Assembly (NCBI RefSeq): GCF_000190535.1
Contig: NC_015160.1
Location: forward strand, 3,162,001-3,226,000
Reading direction: 5' to 3'
Length of the DNA stretch: 64,000 nucleotides
From: Odoribacter splanchnicus DSM 20712
Lineage (GTDB): Bacteria > Bacteroidota > Bacteroidia > Bacteroidales > Marinifilaceae
In this document: piece by piece, positions 37,104 to 46,230 of the stretch
Layout: every line of letters begins with the position of its first letter
Position numbering within the stretch: position 1 is the stretch's first letter
The notes under the pieces: generated by a model
Database searches by the model: none
Told to the model about the DNA's origin: nothing
What the model saw: only the letters and a program-made list of their open reading frames with translations
Translations under genes and position numbers: made by a program

Positions 37104-37703
37104 CTATAAAAGGATTCCAAATACAAAAAACAAACCGAACAAAAAACCCAGATAAACCTGCAAAGGAGTGTGTTTTTTCAGATACAAACGGGAAGTTGCC
37201 AATATACCGGACAAAAGCAAAAATAAAATAAAAGCATTACGCACGTCCCCCTGATAGTTCATCCCCCAGACCAGCAGAAAACCACATAATCCACCGATAG
37301 CCGTCATATGCATACTGATCTTCCACCGGAAAGTAATCACTGAAAAAGTGGACAACAAAATAATCAACACCAGGTATAGCTGCCTTACGATATTTGTATA
37401 ACCGATACGTCCCAACAGCCAAAAACCTAAAAAGGCAAAGGCCACAGCCACCAATATCGGATATACCCTTTCTTGTTTATCGTTCAACTCATAACTGCGG
37501 ATCAACCTGAAATGCTTAAACAAAGGCAAACTGATAACGGGCATGATCAAAAGAGCGAATACGGTCACCAGATAACAATACAATTTTACCCCCCAGGGAA
37601 TATACGCAAACAAAGTGTTATTATTGAAGATAAAAAAAAGAATATACAAAGGCATCAGCATCGGATGCAAAATATAAGATATTGTTTGAGCTATATATTT
37701 CAT
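37104..37703 (-). CDS. PAP2-like integral membrane protein
   Basis: 199 residues with about six membrane helices. The C-terminal motif SRLYLKKHTPLQVYLGFLFG resembles phosphatase motif 3 of PAP2 lipid phosphatases (SRxxxxxH), and WKISMHMTAIGG resembles motif 2. Motif 1 (KxxxxxxRP) is weak: LNDKQERVYP near 74-83. It may be a lipid phosphatase or a degenerate relative. It is followed on the minus strand from rpoN by 15 bases, so the two may share a transcript. Confidence 0.7.
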   Translation of the reverse strand: MKYIAQTISYILHPMLMPLYILFFIFNNNTLFAYIPWGVKLYCYLVTVFALLIMPVISLPLFKHFRLIRSYELNDKQERVYPILVAVAFAFLGFWLLGRIGYTNIVRQLYLVLIILLSTFSVITFRWKISMHMTAIGGLCGFLLVWGMNYQGDVRNAFILFLLLSGILATSRLYLKKHTPLQVYLGFLFGLFFVFGILL

Positions 37704-37718
37704 CGATAGAGGTTTAGT

Positions 37719-39230
37719 TTATATTTCACGTCTTAATCGGGCCACCGGAATATCGAGCATTTGCCTGTATTTGGTAACCGTTCTCCGGGCTATCTGATAA
37801 CCGGCCTTCTCCATCAAAATCACTAATTCGTCATCTGTCAGCGGTTTTTTCTTGTCTTCATCATCGACCAATTTTTTCAACATATTCTTCAATTCACCTG
37901 TACTTACCTCCTCACCACTTGTCGTTTGCATACTGCCAGTAAAAAAATCCTTTAAAGCATATATTCCAAACCACGTCTGAACGTATTTTGAATTGGAAAC
38001 CCGTGATATCGTTGAAACATCCAATCCGGTAATATCAGCTATATCTTTTAGAATCATCGGTTTCAACATCGTTTCATCACCGGTCAGGAAAAATTGTTTC
38101 TGAAACTGTACGATAGCGGTCATGGTCAGCATCAGGGTGTTGTCTCGTTGTTGTACAGCATCTATAAACGATCTGGCAGAATTCAATTTATACTTTACAA
38201 ACGACACGACATCTTTCTTATTCTTAGGCGACTGGTCTTTCTGATACTGTTCAAGAATATTCAGATAAGCTTTATTGATTTTCAATTCGGGAATATCCCC
38301 TGAATTTAAACTCAGCTGCAATTCTCCATCTACCAAATCGAGCATAAAATCCGGAATAATCTTTTCGGCCTGTTGTCCGTAAGAAAAATCGGCGACTGTC
38401 CCCCCGGGCTTGGGATTCAATTTCAAAATTTCGTCTATGGCCTGTTTCAGTTCTGTATCGCTCAATCGTAGTTTCCGGGATATTTTTTCGTAATGTTTAC
38501 GTGAAAACTCTTCGAAACATTCTTCCAAAATTGCTTTGGCATCCTGCAACAGTTTGTGCTCCGGATTTTCGTTCAATTTATGTTGAATCTGCAATAACAG
38601 ACATTCTTTCAAATCACGGGCCCCTACTCCTGCCGGTTCGAACTCCTGAATAATCTTCAGCAAGCGTAAAACCTCTTCCTCAGAGACCTCGATCCCTGCA
38701 CCGAAAGCCAGATCATCGACAATATTCTCGATATCCCGCCTTAAATAACCGTCCTCATCGATGTTTCCGATGATATATTCAGTGATGCGCCGCTCCAGAT
38801 CGCTCAACGGACGTGTCCCTAATTGTGCGATCAGATTTTCCCGGAACGAGGACGCCTGAGAGAATACAAAATCACGTGTCTCCTCGTCTTTAGAAGCGTT
38901 GGAAGAATTCAAACGGTAATCAGGTGTATCGTCATCATCTGTCATGTAATCCTCTAAAGAAAAATCATCGTCACCTCTCAAATCATTTTCCTCTTCGCTT
39001 TCACCTTCCTGATAATCATCATCAAACTCCTCTCCCGAATCGGTGGCAGTTTCCTCGTTTACATCCGTTTCTCCTTTTTCTTCCACCTCCTCCAACAAAG
39101 GATTTTGCTCCAATTCTTCTTTTATCCGCTGCTCCAATTGATACGTAGGAAGCTCCAACAGTTTAATCAACTGTATTTGAAGAGGATTAATCTTCAATCC
39201 TAATTTCTGCTGTAAACTTTGTTTTAGCAC
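37719..39230 (-). CDS. rpoN: RNA polymerase sigma-54 factor
   Basis: 503 residues. An N-terminal Gln/Leu-rich activator region (LKQSLQQKLGLKINPLQIQL), a very acidic region II (about 55-110), the core-binding domain, and the HTH. The C-terminus is the RpoN box, RRTVTKYRQMLDIPVARLRR. Sigma-54 recognises -24/-12 promoters and needs AAA+ activators, none of which is in this window. It probably starts the transcript that continues into the PAP2-like gene. Confidence 0.97.
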   Translation of the reverse strand: MLKQSLQQKLGLKINPLQIQLIKLLELPTYQLEQRIKEELEQNPLLEEVEEKGETDVNEETATDSGEEFDDDYQEGESEEENDLRGDDDFSLEDYMTDDDDTPDYRLNSSNASKDEETRDFVFSQASSFRENLIAQLGTRPLSDLERRITEYIIGNIDEDGYLRRDIENIVDDLAFGAGIEVSEEEVLRLLKIIQEFEPAGVGARDLKECLLLQIQHKLNENPEHKLLQDAKAILEECFEEFSRKHYEKISRKLRLSDTELKQAIDEILKLNPKPGGTVADFSYGQQAEKIIPDFMLDLVDGELQLSLNSGDIPELKINKAYLNILEQYQKDQSPKNKKDVVSFVKYKLNSARSFIDAVQQRDNTLMLTMTAIVQFQKQFFLTGDETMLKPMILKDIADITGLDVSTISRVSNSKYVQTWFGIYALKDFFTGSMQTTSGEEVSTGELKNMLKKLVDDEDKKKPLTDDELVILMEKAGYQIARRTVTKYRQMLDIPVARLRREI

Positions 39231-39253
39231 GTTTTCTATTCTCTCATTGAAAA

Positions 39254-39282
39254 TATACCAATGTAAAAATTACATTGGTATA
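39254..39282. terminator. Perfect dyad between asnS and rpoN
   Basis: TATACCAATGTAA (39254-39266) and TTACATTGGTATA (39270-39282) are a perfect 13-base inverted repeat around AAA. On the minus strand it follows the asnS stop and is followed by TTTTC, so it can act as a weak terminator. Its AT-rich perfect symmetry would also suit an operator near the rpoN start. Confidence 0.5.
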
Positions 39283-39294
39283 CCGAATTAATTT

Positions 39295-40740
39295 TTAAAA
39301 CTCTGCATTCTTAGGTGTACGCGGGAAAGGAATCACATCCCGAATATTTCCCATACCGGTTACGAATAACAATAAGCGTTCGAATCCTAAGCCGAACCCA
39401 CTATGAACAGCCGATCCGAAACGACGTGTATCCAAATAATAGGACATGCTCTCTTCGGAAATCCCCACTTCGTTCATCCGGGCTACCAATTTATCATAGT
39501 TCTCTTCACGCTGTGACCCTCCGATAATCTCACCGATCTGCGGGAACAACACATCCATGGCTGCAACCGTTTTTCCGTCCGGATTTTGCTTCATATAGAA
39601 AGCTTTGATTTCTTTGGGATAGCCTGTCAGAATCACCGGTTTTTTAAAGTGTTTTTCTACCAGATAACGTTCGTGTTCACTTTGCAAATCGACACCCCAG
39701 CCATCCACCGGATACTGGAATTTTCCATTCTTATTGGGCTTACTATTTTTCAGAATCTCGATCGCCTCTGTATAAGTCACTCTTTCGAAAGAATGAGTCA
39801 GCACAAAATTCAGCTTCTCGATCAATTCCATAGAACGTTCTTCCGCTTTCTTATTCTTTTCTTCCTCCTGCTGACGGGCACTCAGGAATTTCAGATCATC
39901 CATACAATTGTCCAAAGCATAACGGATCAGGTATTTCAGAAAATCTTCCGCCAAGTCCATATTATCGTCCAGATCGTAAAAAGCCGCCTCCGGTTCGATC
40001 ATCCAGAATTCCGACAAATGCCGGGTCGTATTTGAATTTTCAGCCCGGAAGGTGGGTCCGAAAGTATAGATTTTTCCCAAAGCCATAGCTCCAAGCTCTC
40101 CTTCCAATTGTCCACTCACCGTCAGATTGGTTGCTTTACCAAAAAAATCCTGTCTGAAATCGACTTCTCCCTCTTCTGTCAAAGGCGGATTTTTAGGATC
40201 CAGTGTCGTTACCCGAAACATCTCGCCGGCACCTTCACAATCGGAAGCCGTAATCAGCGGAGTATGCAAATAAAAGAACCCGTGCTGATCGAAATATTGA
40301 TGGATAGCAAACGCCATAGCATGACGAATCCGGAAAATAGCCCCGAACATATTGGTGCGAAAACGCAGATGTGCATGGTCTCTCAAAAATTCCAGACTAT
40401 GCTTTTTAGGTTGTATCGGATATTTTTCAGGATCGGCTTCCCCTAATACGTCCAATTCATGAGCCTGAATTTCATGCGATTGTCCGCTTCCCTCACTCTT
40501 CACCAACAATCCTTTCACATGAATCGCAGCTCCTGTGGTGACTTTTTTCATCAACTCCTCTGAAATATTATTCATGTCAACCACAATCTGGATATTATTT
40601 ATGGTAGAGCCATCATTCAAAGCGATAAAATTCACTTGCTTATTACCTCGCTTGGTTCTCACCCAACCACTGATTTCCACTTCTTTGTCGCAATCTCCAG
40701 ATTGCAATAACTCTTTGATTGACAATTTTTTTGTGCTCAT
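39295..40740 (-). CDS. asnS: Asparaginyl-tRNA synthetase
   Basis: 481 residues from ATG 40740, where the conserved N-terminus [15 protein letters not shown] begins; upstream in-frame codons to 40857 are not conserved-looking. An OB-fold anticodon-binding domain (about 15-110: [19 protein letters not shown]) is followed by the class II catalytic core with motif 2 ([20 protein letters not shown]) and motif 3 ([15 protein letters not shown]). It charges tRNA-Asn with asparagine, so the organism need not depend on the amidotransferase route for this tRNA. Confidence 0.97.
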   Translation of the reverse strand: MSTKKLSIKELLQSGDCDKEVEISGWVRTKRGNKQVNFIALNDGSTINNIQIVVDMNNISEELMKKVTTGAAIHVKGLLVKSEGSGQSHEIQAHELDVLGEADPEKYPIQPKKHSLEFLRDHAHLRFRTNMFGAIFRIRHAMAFAIHQYFDQHGFFYLHTPLITASDCEGAGEMFRVTTLDPKNPPLTEEGEVDFRQDFFGKATNLTVSGQLEGELGAMALGKIYTFGPTFRAENSNTTRHLSEFWMIEPEAAFYDLDDNMDLAEDFLKYLIRYALDNCMDDLKFLSARQQEEEKNKKAEERSMELIEKLNFVLTHSFERVTYTEAIEILKNSKPNKNGKFQYPVDGWGVDLQSEHERYLVEKHFKKPVILTGYPKEIKAFYMKQNPDGKTVAAMDVLFPQIGEIIGGSQREENYDKLVARMNEVGISEESMSYYLDTRRFGSAVHSGFGLGFERLLLFVTGMGNIRDVIPFPRTPKNAEF

Positions 40741-40879
40741 CTCGTTTAATTTACACATGAATCGTTTAACATTCTCTTCCGCCTCTTCAAGACACGGATT
40801 TGCAAAGATAACAAATTCAGACAAAAATAAAGTTCTCCTGCTTAAAACTTTATTCAATACCTTAAAGAAAATCTCCTAA

Positions 40880-42001
40880 TCAAACAACGAATAAATCACT
40901 GAACACATCGTCCGAAACCAACCATCCTTTTTCTGTCAGCCTGATCCGGCCGTTTTGACAAACCACCGACCCGTTTTCGAGAAAAGGGGCTAGTTTCGGA
41001 CGAACGGTCTTCGAAAAGTCAGGAAACTGTAATTGCATCTTTTCTTCCTGAATCCCCCACATCGTCCTCAGGTTGGTCATGATATATTCGTTGAATTTAT
41101 CTTTATCCGTCAAAATCTCTTTTTCAAAGCTTAACCTATCATTAGCTAAATTATCGATATAAGATTTTAGATGAGCTACATTCCATTGACGGGAATTCAG
41201 ATCGAAAGAATGTGCAGCCGGACCAAAGCCCACATATTTCTGTTGTTGCCAATAGGAGGTGTTATGTAGGGAATATTTAGAGTTTTTAGCGAAATTAGAA
41301 ATTTCATAATGCTCGAAACCAATTGATTTCAAGTAATCGGAAACCCACAAATATTGATCAGCCAGTTCATCGTCGGTTTGAGGCTGAAATCGACCTTTCT
41401 GCATCAATTTTTCAAAGACTGTATTTGAATCGATACTTAATAAATAAACCGATAAATGTATTATAGGTAAATGATTTACGATTTCCATATCTTGTTGCAA
41501 ATGCAGTCTCGTATACCCCGGCAATCCGAGTATCAAATCTATCCCTATATTTTCAAATCCCGAATCAGCAGCCCACTCCACGGACCGGAGGGCATCCTGA
41601 GCCGTATGTGTCCGGTTTATCCGTTTCAGAACCTCATCGTTAAACGATTGGATACCGATACTCAACCGATCAAATCCCAAGGCTCTCCACCCCTTCAGTT
41701 TATCCCGGGTAATATCTTCAGGGTTTGCTTCGATAGTGCGTTCAGCTACGCAGTTCAATGCGAAATTCATTTCGAGTGTCGTAACGATATCGGTCAATTC
41801 ATCCATACTCAACCATGAGGGAGTACCTCCCCCAAAATAAAGTGTCTTTACTTCCGATGTATCCAAATAATCTTTACGCAATTGTATTTCGTGTCCTAAT
41901 GCAGCTATGTAGGCTTTTTTCAGCTGAGTAGAAGCAACCGAATAGAAACCACAATAATAACACTTACTCCGGCAAAAAGGGATATGTACATAAATGCCCA
42001 T
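40880..42001 (-). CDS. hemW: Radical SAM heme chaperone HemW
   Basis: The start at 42001 gives MGIYVHIPFCRSKCYYCGFY; the upstream part to 42052 is unlikely. 373 residues. The iron-sulfur motif CRSKCYYC (CxxxCxxC) is followed by FGGGTPSWLS and GIQSFNDEVLKRINRTHTA. The length and the lack of the extra N-terminal domain fit HemW-type proteins that insert heme, and not the oxygen-independent coproporphyrinogen oxidase HemN. The two groups are often confused in annotation. Confidence 0.88.
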   Translation of the reverse strand: MGIYVHIPFCRSKCYYCGFYSVASTQLKKAYIAALGHEIQLRKDYLDTSEVKTLYFGGGTPSWLSMDELTDIVTTLEMNFALNCVAERTIEANPEDITRDKLKGWRALGFDRLSIGIQSFNDEVLKRINRTHTAQDALRSVEWAADSGFENIGIDLILGLPGYTRLHLQQDMEIVNHLPIIHLSVYLLSIDSNTVFEKLMQKGRFQPQTDDELADQYLWVSDYLKSIGFEHYEISNFAKNSKYSLHNTSYWQQQKYVGFGPAAHSFDLNSRQWNVAHLKSYIDNLANDRLSFEKEILTDKDKFNEYIMTNLRTMWGIQEEKMQLQFPDFSKTVRPKLAPFLENGSVVCQNGRIRLTEKGWLVSDDVFSDLFVV

Positions 42002-42077
42002 AGCGATCTTTTGAAATTTCGATACAAAGCTAAGAACAAAATCCGGAACCAACAGAGTGCAGTCTTCATCTTTTTAC

Positions 42078-42085
42078 TACATTTG
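42078..42085 (+). promoter_or_regulatory. -7 box candidate for the TonB receptor/DUF4249 pair
   Basis: TACATTTG matches TAnnTTTG 22 bases before the receptor ATG. Confidence 0.45.
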
Positions 42086-42107
42086 TAAGGATTGTTGATA
42101 GCTTCTT

Positions 42108-44345
42108 ATGCATAAATTCTTATTTATCATCGGTTTGTTCTTCCCAGGAATTGTTTTCTCCCAGACTCTTATCGTCGGGCGGGTAATCATCCATGACGGG
42201 ACTCCGGTAAGCGGCGTCAATGTCTGGTGCCCCGAACAAAACAAGGGTACTTCTTCCGATTCCACAGGCTATTTCGAGTTAGCCTGTGAAGTTCCCTGTA
42301 CGCTGGAATTTTCACATGTGAATTACAAAAAAGAAAGCTATACTTTGAAAGACACCCGGAGTCCATTTATCGTCATTCTGAGAAATAAATTCAACAACCT
42401 AAGGGAAGTTGTCGTTACCGGCCGATCAACTCCCGGACGCCTCTATTCCTCGAAAGAAGGTATAGAAATGATTCCGGCCATTCTGGGCGAACAAGACATT
42501 TTAAAATACCTGGCCACAACTCCGGGCATTATTACCACCAATGCACTCGATCCGGGGATTTATGTCCGGGGAAGCAACAGTTGCGAAAATGGTTTCCTCA
42601 CCCATGATATGGAAATCGCCAGCCCGGATCATCTTACCGGAATCCTCTCTACTTTCGATCCTTTTATCCTGAATAATTCGACAGTCTATAAAAGCGGTTT
42701 CCCGGCAGTTTACAACAGTTACTTATCCTCTTACATCAATATGAGGCCGGATCCCGGAAACAAACAAAAATACGAGGGAGAAATCACTTTAGGCCTTGTC
42801 TCTTCTGCCCTGAAAATAAAAGGTCCGTTAGTAAGAGATCATACCTCTTTTGCCGCTTCATTCCGTACGTCCTATTTACAAACCATCGCCCGCTTATATA
42901 ACAAATCGGTAAAAGACCAGAAACAACAAAATTTTATGCCCGAATATGCTTTCAACGATGCCACCGTCAGTATAGATTCCAAACTTTCCAACCGTTGGCG
43001 GGTCACTGCCTTCGGGTTATTTACGATCGACGGTCTAAGTATGAAGTTAAATGAAAATGTAAATTATGACTTTAACTGGCACACTTTTTCAGGCAATGCA
43101 GGTGCTTGGTATACCCCTGCAAACGGTGATATCCTGCATTTCCGATTAGGGGTAAAATCTGCTTTCAGTGAAGGAGATGCCGAAGGTACGATTCCTATGG
43201 GAGGTGGTAACCGGAATTATTCCATCATTGCACGGATCATGTATACCCATTCTTTTCTGGACAAGTTTCAATGGAATATCGGAGGAAAATTCGAACAAGC
43301 CCGTTTTGAAACAGCCAATAGGCCCGATGCAGAAGAAAACATACTCATCCGCAGTTCTGATAAAAAATTCAATATCTATGAAATATATTCAGATATATCC
43401 TATCAAATAAATAATTACTTTACCTGTTATGCCGGTTTAAATTTTCAATATTACAACGGAAATTTAAAAAACTTCTGTGTTTCTCCCCGGGCAAAAATCA
43501 GCTTTTCAAAAAACAGATTCACTTTCTGGGCCGACTATGCCCAAACGGCACAATATTTAAGCCTTTATCCCTACTTTACTGTAAAAACTCCGGTAGACAT
43601 CTGGTATCCTCTCGAAAAAAACATGAAACCCGCGCTTTGCCATCAATATTCGATCGGAGCAGAACAGGAAATCCAGGGAGGTTTGACTTTATATGCGGGT
43701 ATTTTTTATAAAAAAATGAAACATGTCAAAGATTTCTCCTCAGGGTTGTCTACTAAATACACTGCTTTGACCGACAATATGATTACCGGCAGCGGACATG
43801 CCCGGGGGGTTGAATTCAATCTAGCCCTGGAGCATAGAAAGATCAGTGCCCGGTTTAACTATACCCTCTCGGAATCCAAACGTAAATTTGCTGAAATCAA
43901 TAACGGAAAATCCTTTTTCCCTCCTTATGATGTCAAACACAATGTTGTGGTCAATACCTCCTACGATATCAGTACACGACTCACTTTTAATAGTTTATGG
44001 ACATTTTCTTCAGGAGTTTATACCACATTCCCTGTCGGAGTTGCTGTCGCTCATAATATTAGCAGCAGCCAAAACCAACCGGTCCTCGTGCCGGTCTATA
44101 CAGACCGCTACAATTACAAGCTTCCCAACAATCATCGTCTGGACTTAAACCTGGATTATACGATCCCTTATAAATATGCAAGCTTAAAATTAAGTATAGG
44201 AGCCTATAATGTTTACAATCAATCGAATCCATCTTTTGTCTATTTTAAAGCTGAACAAACGGCAAACAATCATACAAAATTTATTCCAAAATCTAAAGTC
44301 ATGTTGCCGTTTATACCGTATATTTCGTTTAAAATAAAATTATAA
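42108..44345 (+). CDS. TonB-dependent outer-membrane receptor
   Basis: 745 residues. A signal peptide (MHKFLFIIGLFFPGIVFSQ) leads to a carboxypeptidase-like domain (VGRVIIHDGTPVSGVNVWCP, residues 20-95), a plug with VVVTGRSTPGR and YVRGSNSCENGF, and a barrel of about 550 residues ending FIPYISFKIKL. It is shorter than SusC proteins and lacks an STN domain. It is paired with a DUF4249 lipoprotein gene whose ATG immediately follows the stop, a pairing well known in Bacteroidetes. The substrate is unknown. Confidence 0.9.
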   Translation: MHKFLFIIGLFFPGIVFSQTLIVGRVIIHDGTPVSGVNVWCPEQNKGTSSDSTGYFELACEVPCTLEFSHVNYKKESYTLKDTRSPFIVILRNKFNNLREVVVTGRSTPGRLYSSKEGIEMIPAILGEQDILKYLATTPGIITTNALDPGIYVRGSNSCENGFLTHDMEIASPDHLTGILSTFDPFILNNSTVYKSGFPAVYNSYLSSYINMRPDPGNKQKYEGEITLGLVSSALKIKGPLVRDHTSFAASFRTSYLQTIARLYNKSVKDQKQQNFMPEYAFNDATVSIDSKLSNRWRVTAFGLFTIDGLSMKLNENVNYDFNWHTFSGNAGAWYTPANGDILHFRLGVKSAFSEGDAEGTIPMGGGNRNYSIIARIMYTHSFLDKFQWNIGGKFEQARFETANRPDAEENILIRSSDKKFNIYEIYSDISYQINNYFTCYAGLNFQYYNGNLKNFCVSPRAKISFSKNRFTFWADYAQTAQYLSLYPYFTVKTPVDIWYPLEKNMKPALCHQYSIGAEQEIQGGLTLYAGIFYKKMKHVKDFSSGLSTKYTALTDNMITGSGHARGVEFNLALEHRKISARFNYTLSESKRKFAEINNGKSFFPPYDVKHNVVVNTSYDISTRLTFNSLWTFSSGVYTTFPVGVAVAHNISSSQNQPVLVPVYTDRYNYKLPNNHRLDLNLDYTIPYKYASLKLSIGAYNVYNQSNPSFVYFKAEQTANNHTKFIPKSKVMLPFIPYISFKIKL

Positions 44346-45140
44346 ATGAAACACCGATACTATCCGATATTACTGCTGTATTTTTTCCAGGCAGCGTGTA
44401 TGCCTGAAGAAGATCTCCCTATCCGTCATACCGGGGAAACTCCGGAGTATTTTATCGAGTGTTATTGTCAACCCGGCCAGCCGTTCGCTTTATCGGCAAC
44501 GAGTGTGCTTCCGGTATCCGAAGATCTGCAAATCGACTTTTCAAAAGAAATGAAAGTGACCATTCATGCAGACAAAGCCATTTCACTGATACATACTTTA
44601 TACACTCTCCCCGGTTCCGAGTTTATATACAATTATGGAAGCCCGGAAAAATTTGAAGTCCGCTATATCGATTCTTTATTCCTCGATATTACTACGATCG
44701 ATCACAAATCGATCACAGCTTCGACCTCCATCCCTCCGGCAGTATCTATCTATAATTGCCAGGTAGCAGGAAATGAAGCGATCATTCGTTTTTATATTTC
44801 GGAAAAAGCCGATGAAAACTATTACATTTATACAGCAGAAGCTGTCCATGCAGATTCGATTCTCAACAAAGAAGTATGTTATCTGGATTATAGTGAATTC
44901 CAACAGGAAGGCCTTACTGAAAAGTCCGTTATCCTTCCGGATATCGGACAGGCAGAGGAAATTATTTTCACGCTGAAACGAATTACGAAAGCTAATTACG
45001 ATTACCAGGTATCCCTAAATGCAGCAAATACAGCCAATCAGAGCAGTATCACGACCCCTGTCCCTTTAAAAGGTAATCTGCAGGGAGCTCTGGGTATTTT
45101 TACTTGTTATACGGAAGACAAACAAACGGTTCCACTATAA
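44346..45140 (+). CDS. DUF4249 lipoprotein paired with the TonB receptor
   Basis: 264 residues with lipobox FFQAACMPEED. The C-terminal part (TPVPLKGNLQGALGIFTCY) matches the usual end of DUF4249 proteins, and the strand-rich middle fits their beta-sandwich. These lipoproteins are almost always encoded after a TonB receptor and are thought to play a SusD-like accessory role at the outer membrane. The gene abuts the receptor gene without a gap. Confidence 0.82.
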   Translation: MKHRYYPILLLYFFQAACMPEEDLPIRHTGETPEYFIECYCQPGQPFALSATSVLPVSEDLQIDFSKEMKVTIHADKAISLIHTLYTLPGSEFIYNYGSPEKFEVRYIDSLFLDITTIDHKSITASTSIPPAVSIYNCQVAGNEAIIRFYISEKADENYYIYTAEAVHADSILNKEVCYLDYSEFQQEGLTEKSVILPDIGQAEEIIFTLKRITKANYDYQVSLNAANTANQSSITTPVPLKGNLQGALGIFTCYTEDKQTVPL

Positions 45141-45236
45141 GCTATCAGTCCCTATGCTATATATATTTTTGACAGTTATATACATATTTACACGTTATAA
45201 ACGTAGAATTATTTTGTTACTTGTTCGTCTTCGGTA

Positions 45237-45392
45237 TTCGTGTTCGGGGACCCGGTCGCTTCTGTCGGTCGTCTACCTTTTTCTTTCACTGACCGGCGGA
45301 ACTCCTCGCAGGCTCGTCAGACACCACCGGTCGGGCATTCAGAAAAAGCAAGACGACACCCGACAGAGCTCCAATGGTCCCCGAACACGAAC
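45237..45392. repeat. Long palindromic repeat, copy A
   Basis: Ends TTCGTGTTCGGGGACC (45237-45252) and its exact complement (45377-45392) frame a 156-base foldback. Further nested pairs include CTGTCGG/CCGACAG, GTCGTCT/AGACGAC and GACCGG/CCGGTC, so the whole stretch can form one long imperfect hairpin. The section 45284-45379 recurs inverted at 45642-45737 (copy B). Short open frames through it (giving SFTDRRNSS) are translations of the repeat, not genes. Confidence 0.8.
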
Positions 45393-45640
45393 ACCTCCGA
45401 CTTACGTTATCACTGCATAGGAAACGAACTGTGACCTGAAAAGTATAAACTTCTATCAAACAGCTGTTTTTCTGAACCCTTACCTTCGGAATTAATTCAG
45501 TAATCGGTATTTTATAGGAATAATCCGGTCAGGTAACCCAGGTATCCATACTCCGGTCAGGGTGGCCTGCCCTTTCATTCAATGAAACTTTCCTTCTTTG
45601 CCCTGTAGTGCTGACGGAAGATGCAGGGTTTTATGCCGGA
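45393..45640. other. Spacer between the inverted palindromic repeats, no gene seen
   Basis: No plausible coding frame, RNA gene or promoter was recognised in this 248-base stretch. It separates the two inverted repeat copies. Confidence 0.5.
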
Positions 45641-45778
45641 AGACCATTGGAGCAGGAACGAGGGTCCGGTTAGGATTTCCGAACGCCCGACCGGTGGTGT
45701 CTGACGAACGTAGTGAGGAGTTCCGCCGGTCAGTGAAGGAAAGCCTTAACGGACCGTTCCAGGCGAACCGGTCTGATG
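45641..45778. repeat. Long palindromic repeat, copy B (inverted relative to copy A)
   Basis: Two blocks are identical to copy A in reverse complement: 45685-45707 matches 45314-45336 and 45715-45737 matches 45284-45306. They are separated by a 7-base variable centre. A third block, GACCATTGGAGC (45642-45653), matches 45368-45379. Its own foldback pairs GGTCCGG near 45664 with CGGACC near 45750. Both matched arms are 96 bases long, so these are two diverged copies of one element. Confidence 0.8.
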
Positions 45779-45827
45779 GCACAAAACCCGGAATCGGAAT
45801 AGAAAGAAAAAATAAACCTACATTTAG

Positions 45828-45983
45828 TGTAAACATGTATATAAAATCAGGCTATTTCAAATCGAACTTCCCTATATCGTTTTTAACGATGATGCAGGAA
45901 ATCCGGTTAATTTGCCTCTAACGAACCTGCTCAATGTGACTTATGTCAAAGCCGAACGTTATCTGATCCTTCATTACGAATAA
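45828..45983 (+). pseudogene. Orphan C-terminal coding remnant
   Basis: The frame from 45828 to TAA at 45981-45983 has no start codon but reads as normal protein, ending FNDDAGNPVNLPLTNLLNVT then YVKAERYLILHYE. A stop (TAG at 45825) lies directly upstream. Amphipathic strand pattern and codon choice look coding. It is probably the surviving 3' end of a gene whose front was lost when the repeats or another event remodelled this gap. Family not recognised. Confidence 0.5.
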
Positions 45984-46013
45984 TTCACAAAATCTATTTT
46001 ATAGACAAAACTC

Positions 46014-46044
46014 TTTGATTATAAATAATCTTTGATTAAATTTG
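46014..46044 (+). promoter_or_regulatory. Promoter of the rplM ribosomal operon
   Basis: TTTG (46014-46017) and TAAATTTG (46037-46044) are separated by exactly 19 bases, a full match to the Bacteroidetes consensus TTTG-N19-TAnnTTTG. Transcription would begin near 46050, giving a leader of about 180 bases. Confidence 0.75.
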
Positions 46045-46058
46045 CCCCTCATTTTGGA

Positions 46059-46230
46059 GTGGTGCACACTTTTAAACTGCAAGGTTGAACCTTAGCCATT
46101 TACCTTGCAGGCACATTTTCAGTGAATGGGATTTTGGCCTGCCCGACTATGCGTTTTTCCCATTCTCCGTTAATTGCAAGGGTTTGCCGCGCCAAAAAAC
46201 AAACAGATGTATCATTAAAAATTAAAAAAA
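46059..46230 (+). promoter_or_regulatory. Structured 5' leader of rplM-rpsI, candidate autoregulatory ribosomal leader
   Basis: CTGCAAGGT near 46077 pairs perfectly with ACCTTGCAG near 46102 around a 16-base loop. The competing hairpin AAGGTT-G-AACCTT uses the same left arm, so two exclusive folds are possible. Further downstream TTGCAAGGG could compete as well. L13/S9 operons are commonly autoregulated through leader RNA; that this leader does so is inference. Confidence 0.5.

Noticed and set aside
40880-42001. Oxygen-independent coproporphyrinogen III oxidase (HemN)
   Set aside because: The N-terminus begins directly at the radical SAM barrel and length is near 373, as in HemW; HemN is longer with an extra N-terminal segment.
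45154-45921. Several open frames of 60-107 codons in the gap before rplM, including two containing SFTDRRNSS
   Set aside because: They are translations of the palindromic repeat on opposite strands; no start context, no domain, and similarity between them is explained by the DNA repeat.
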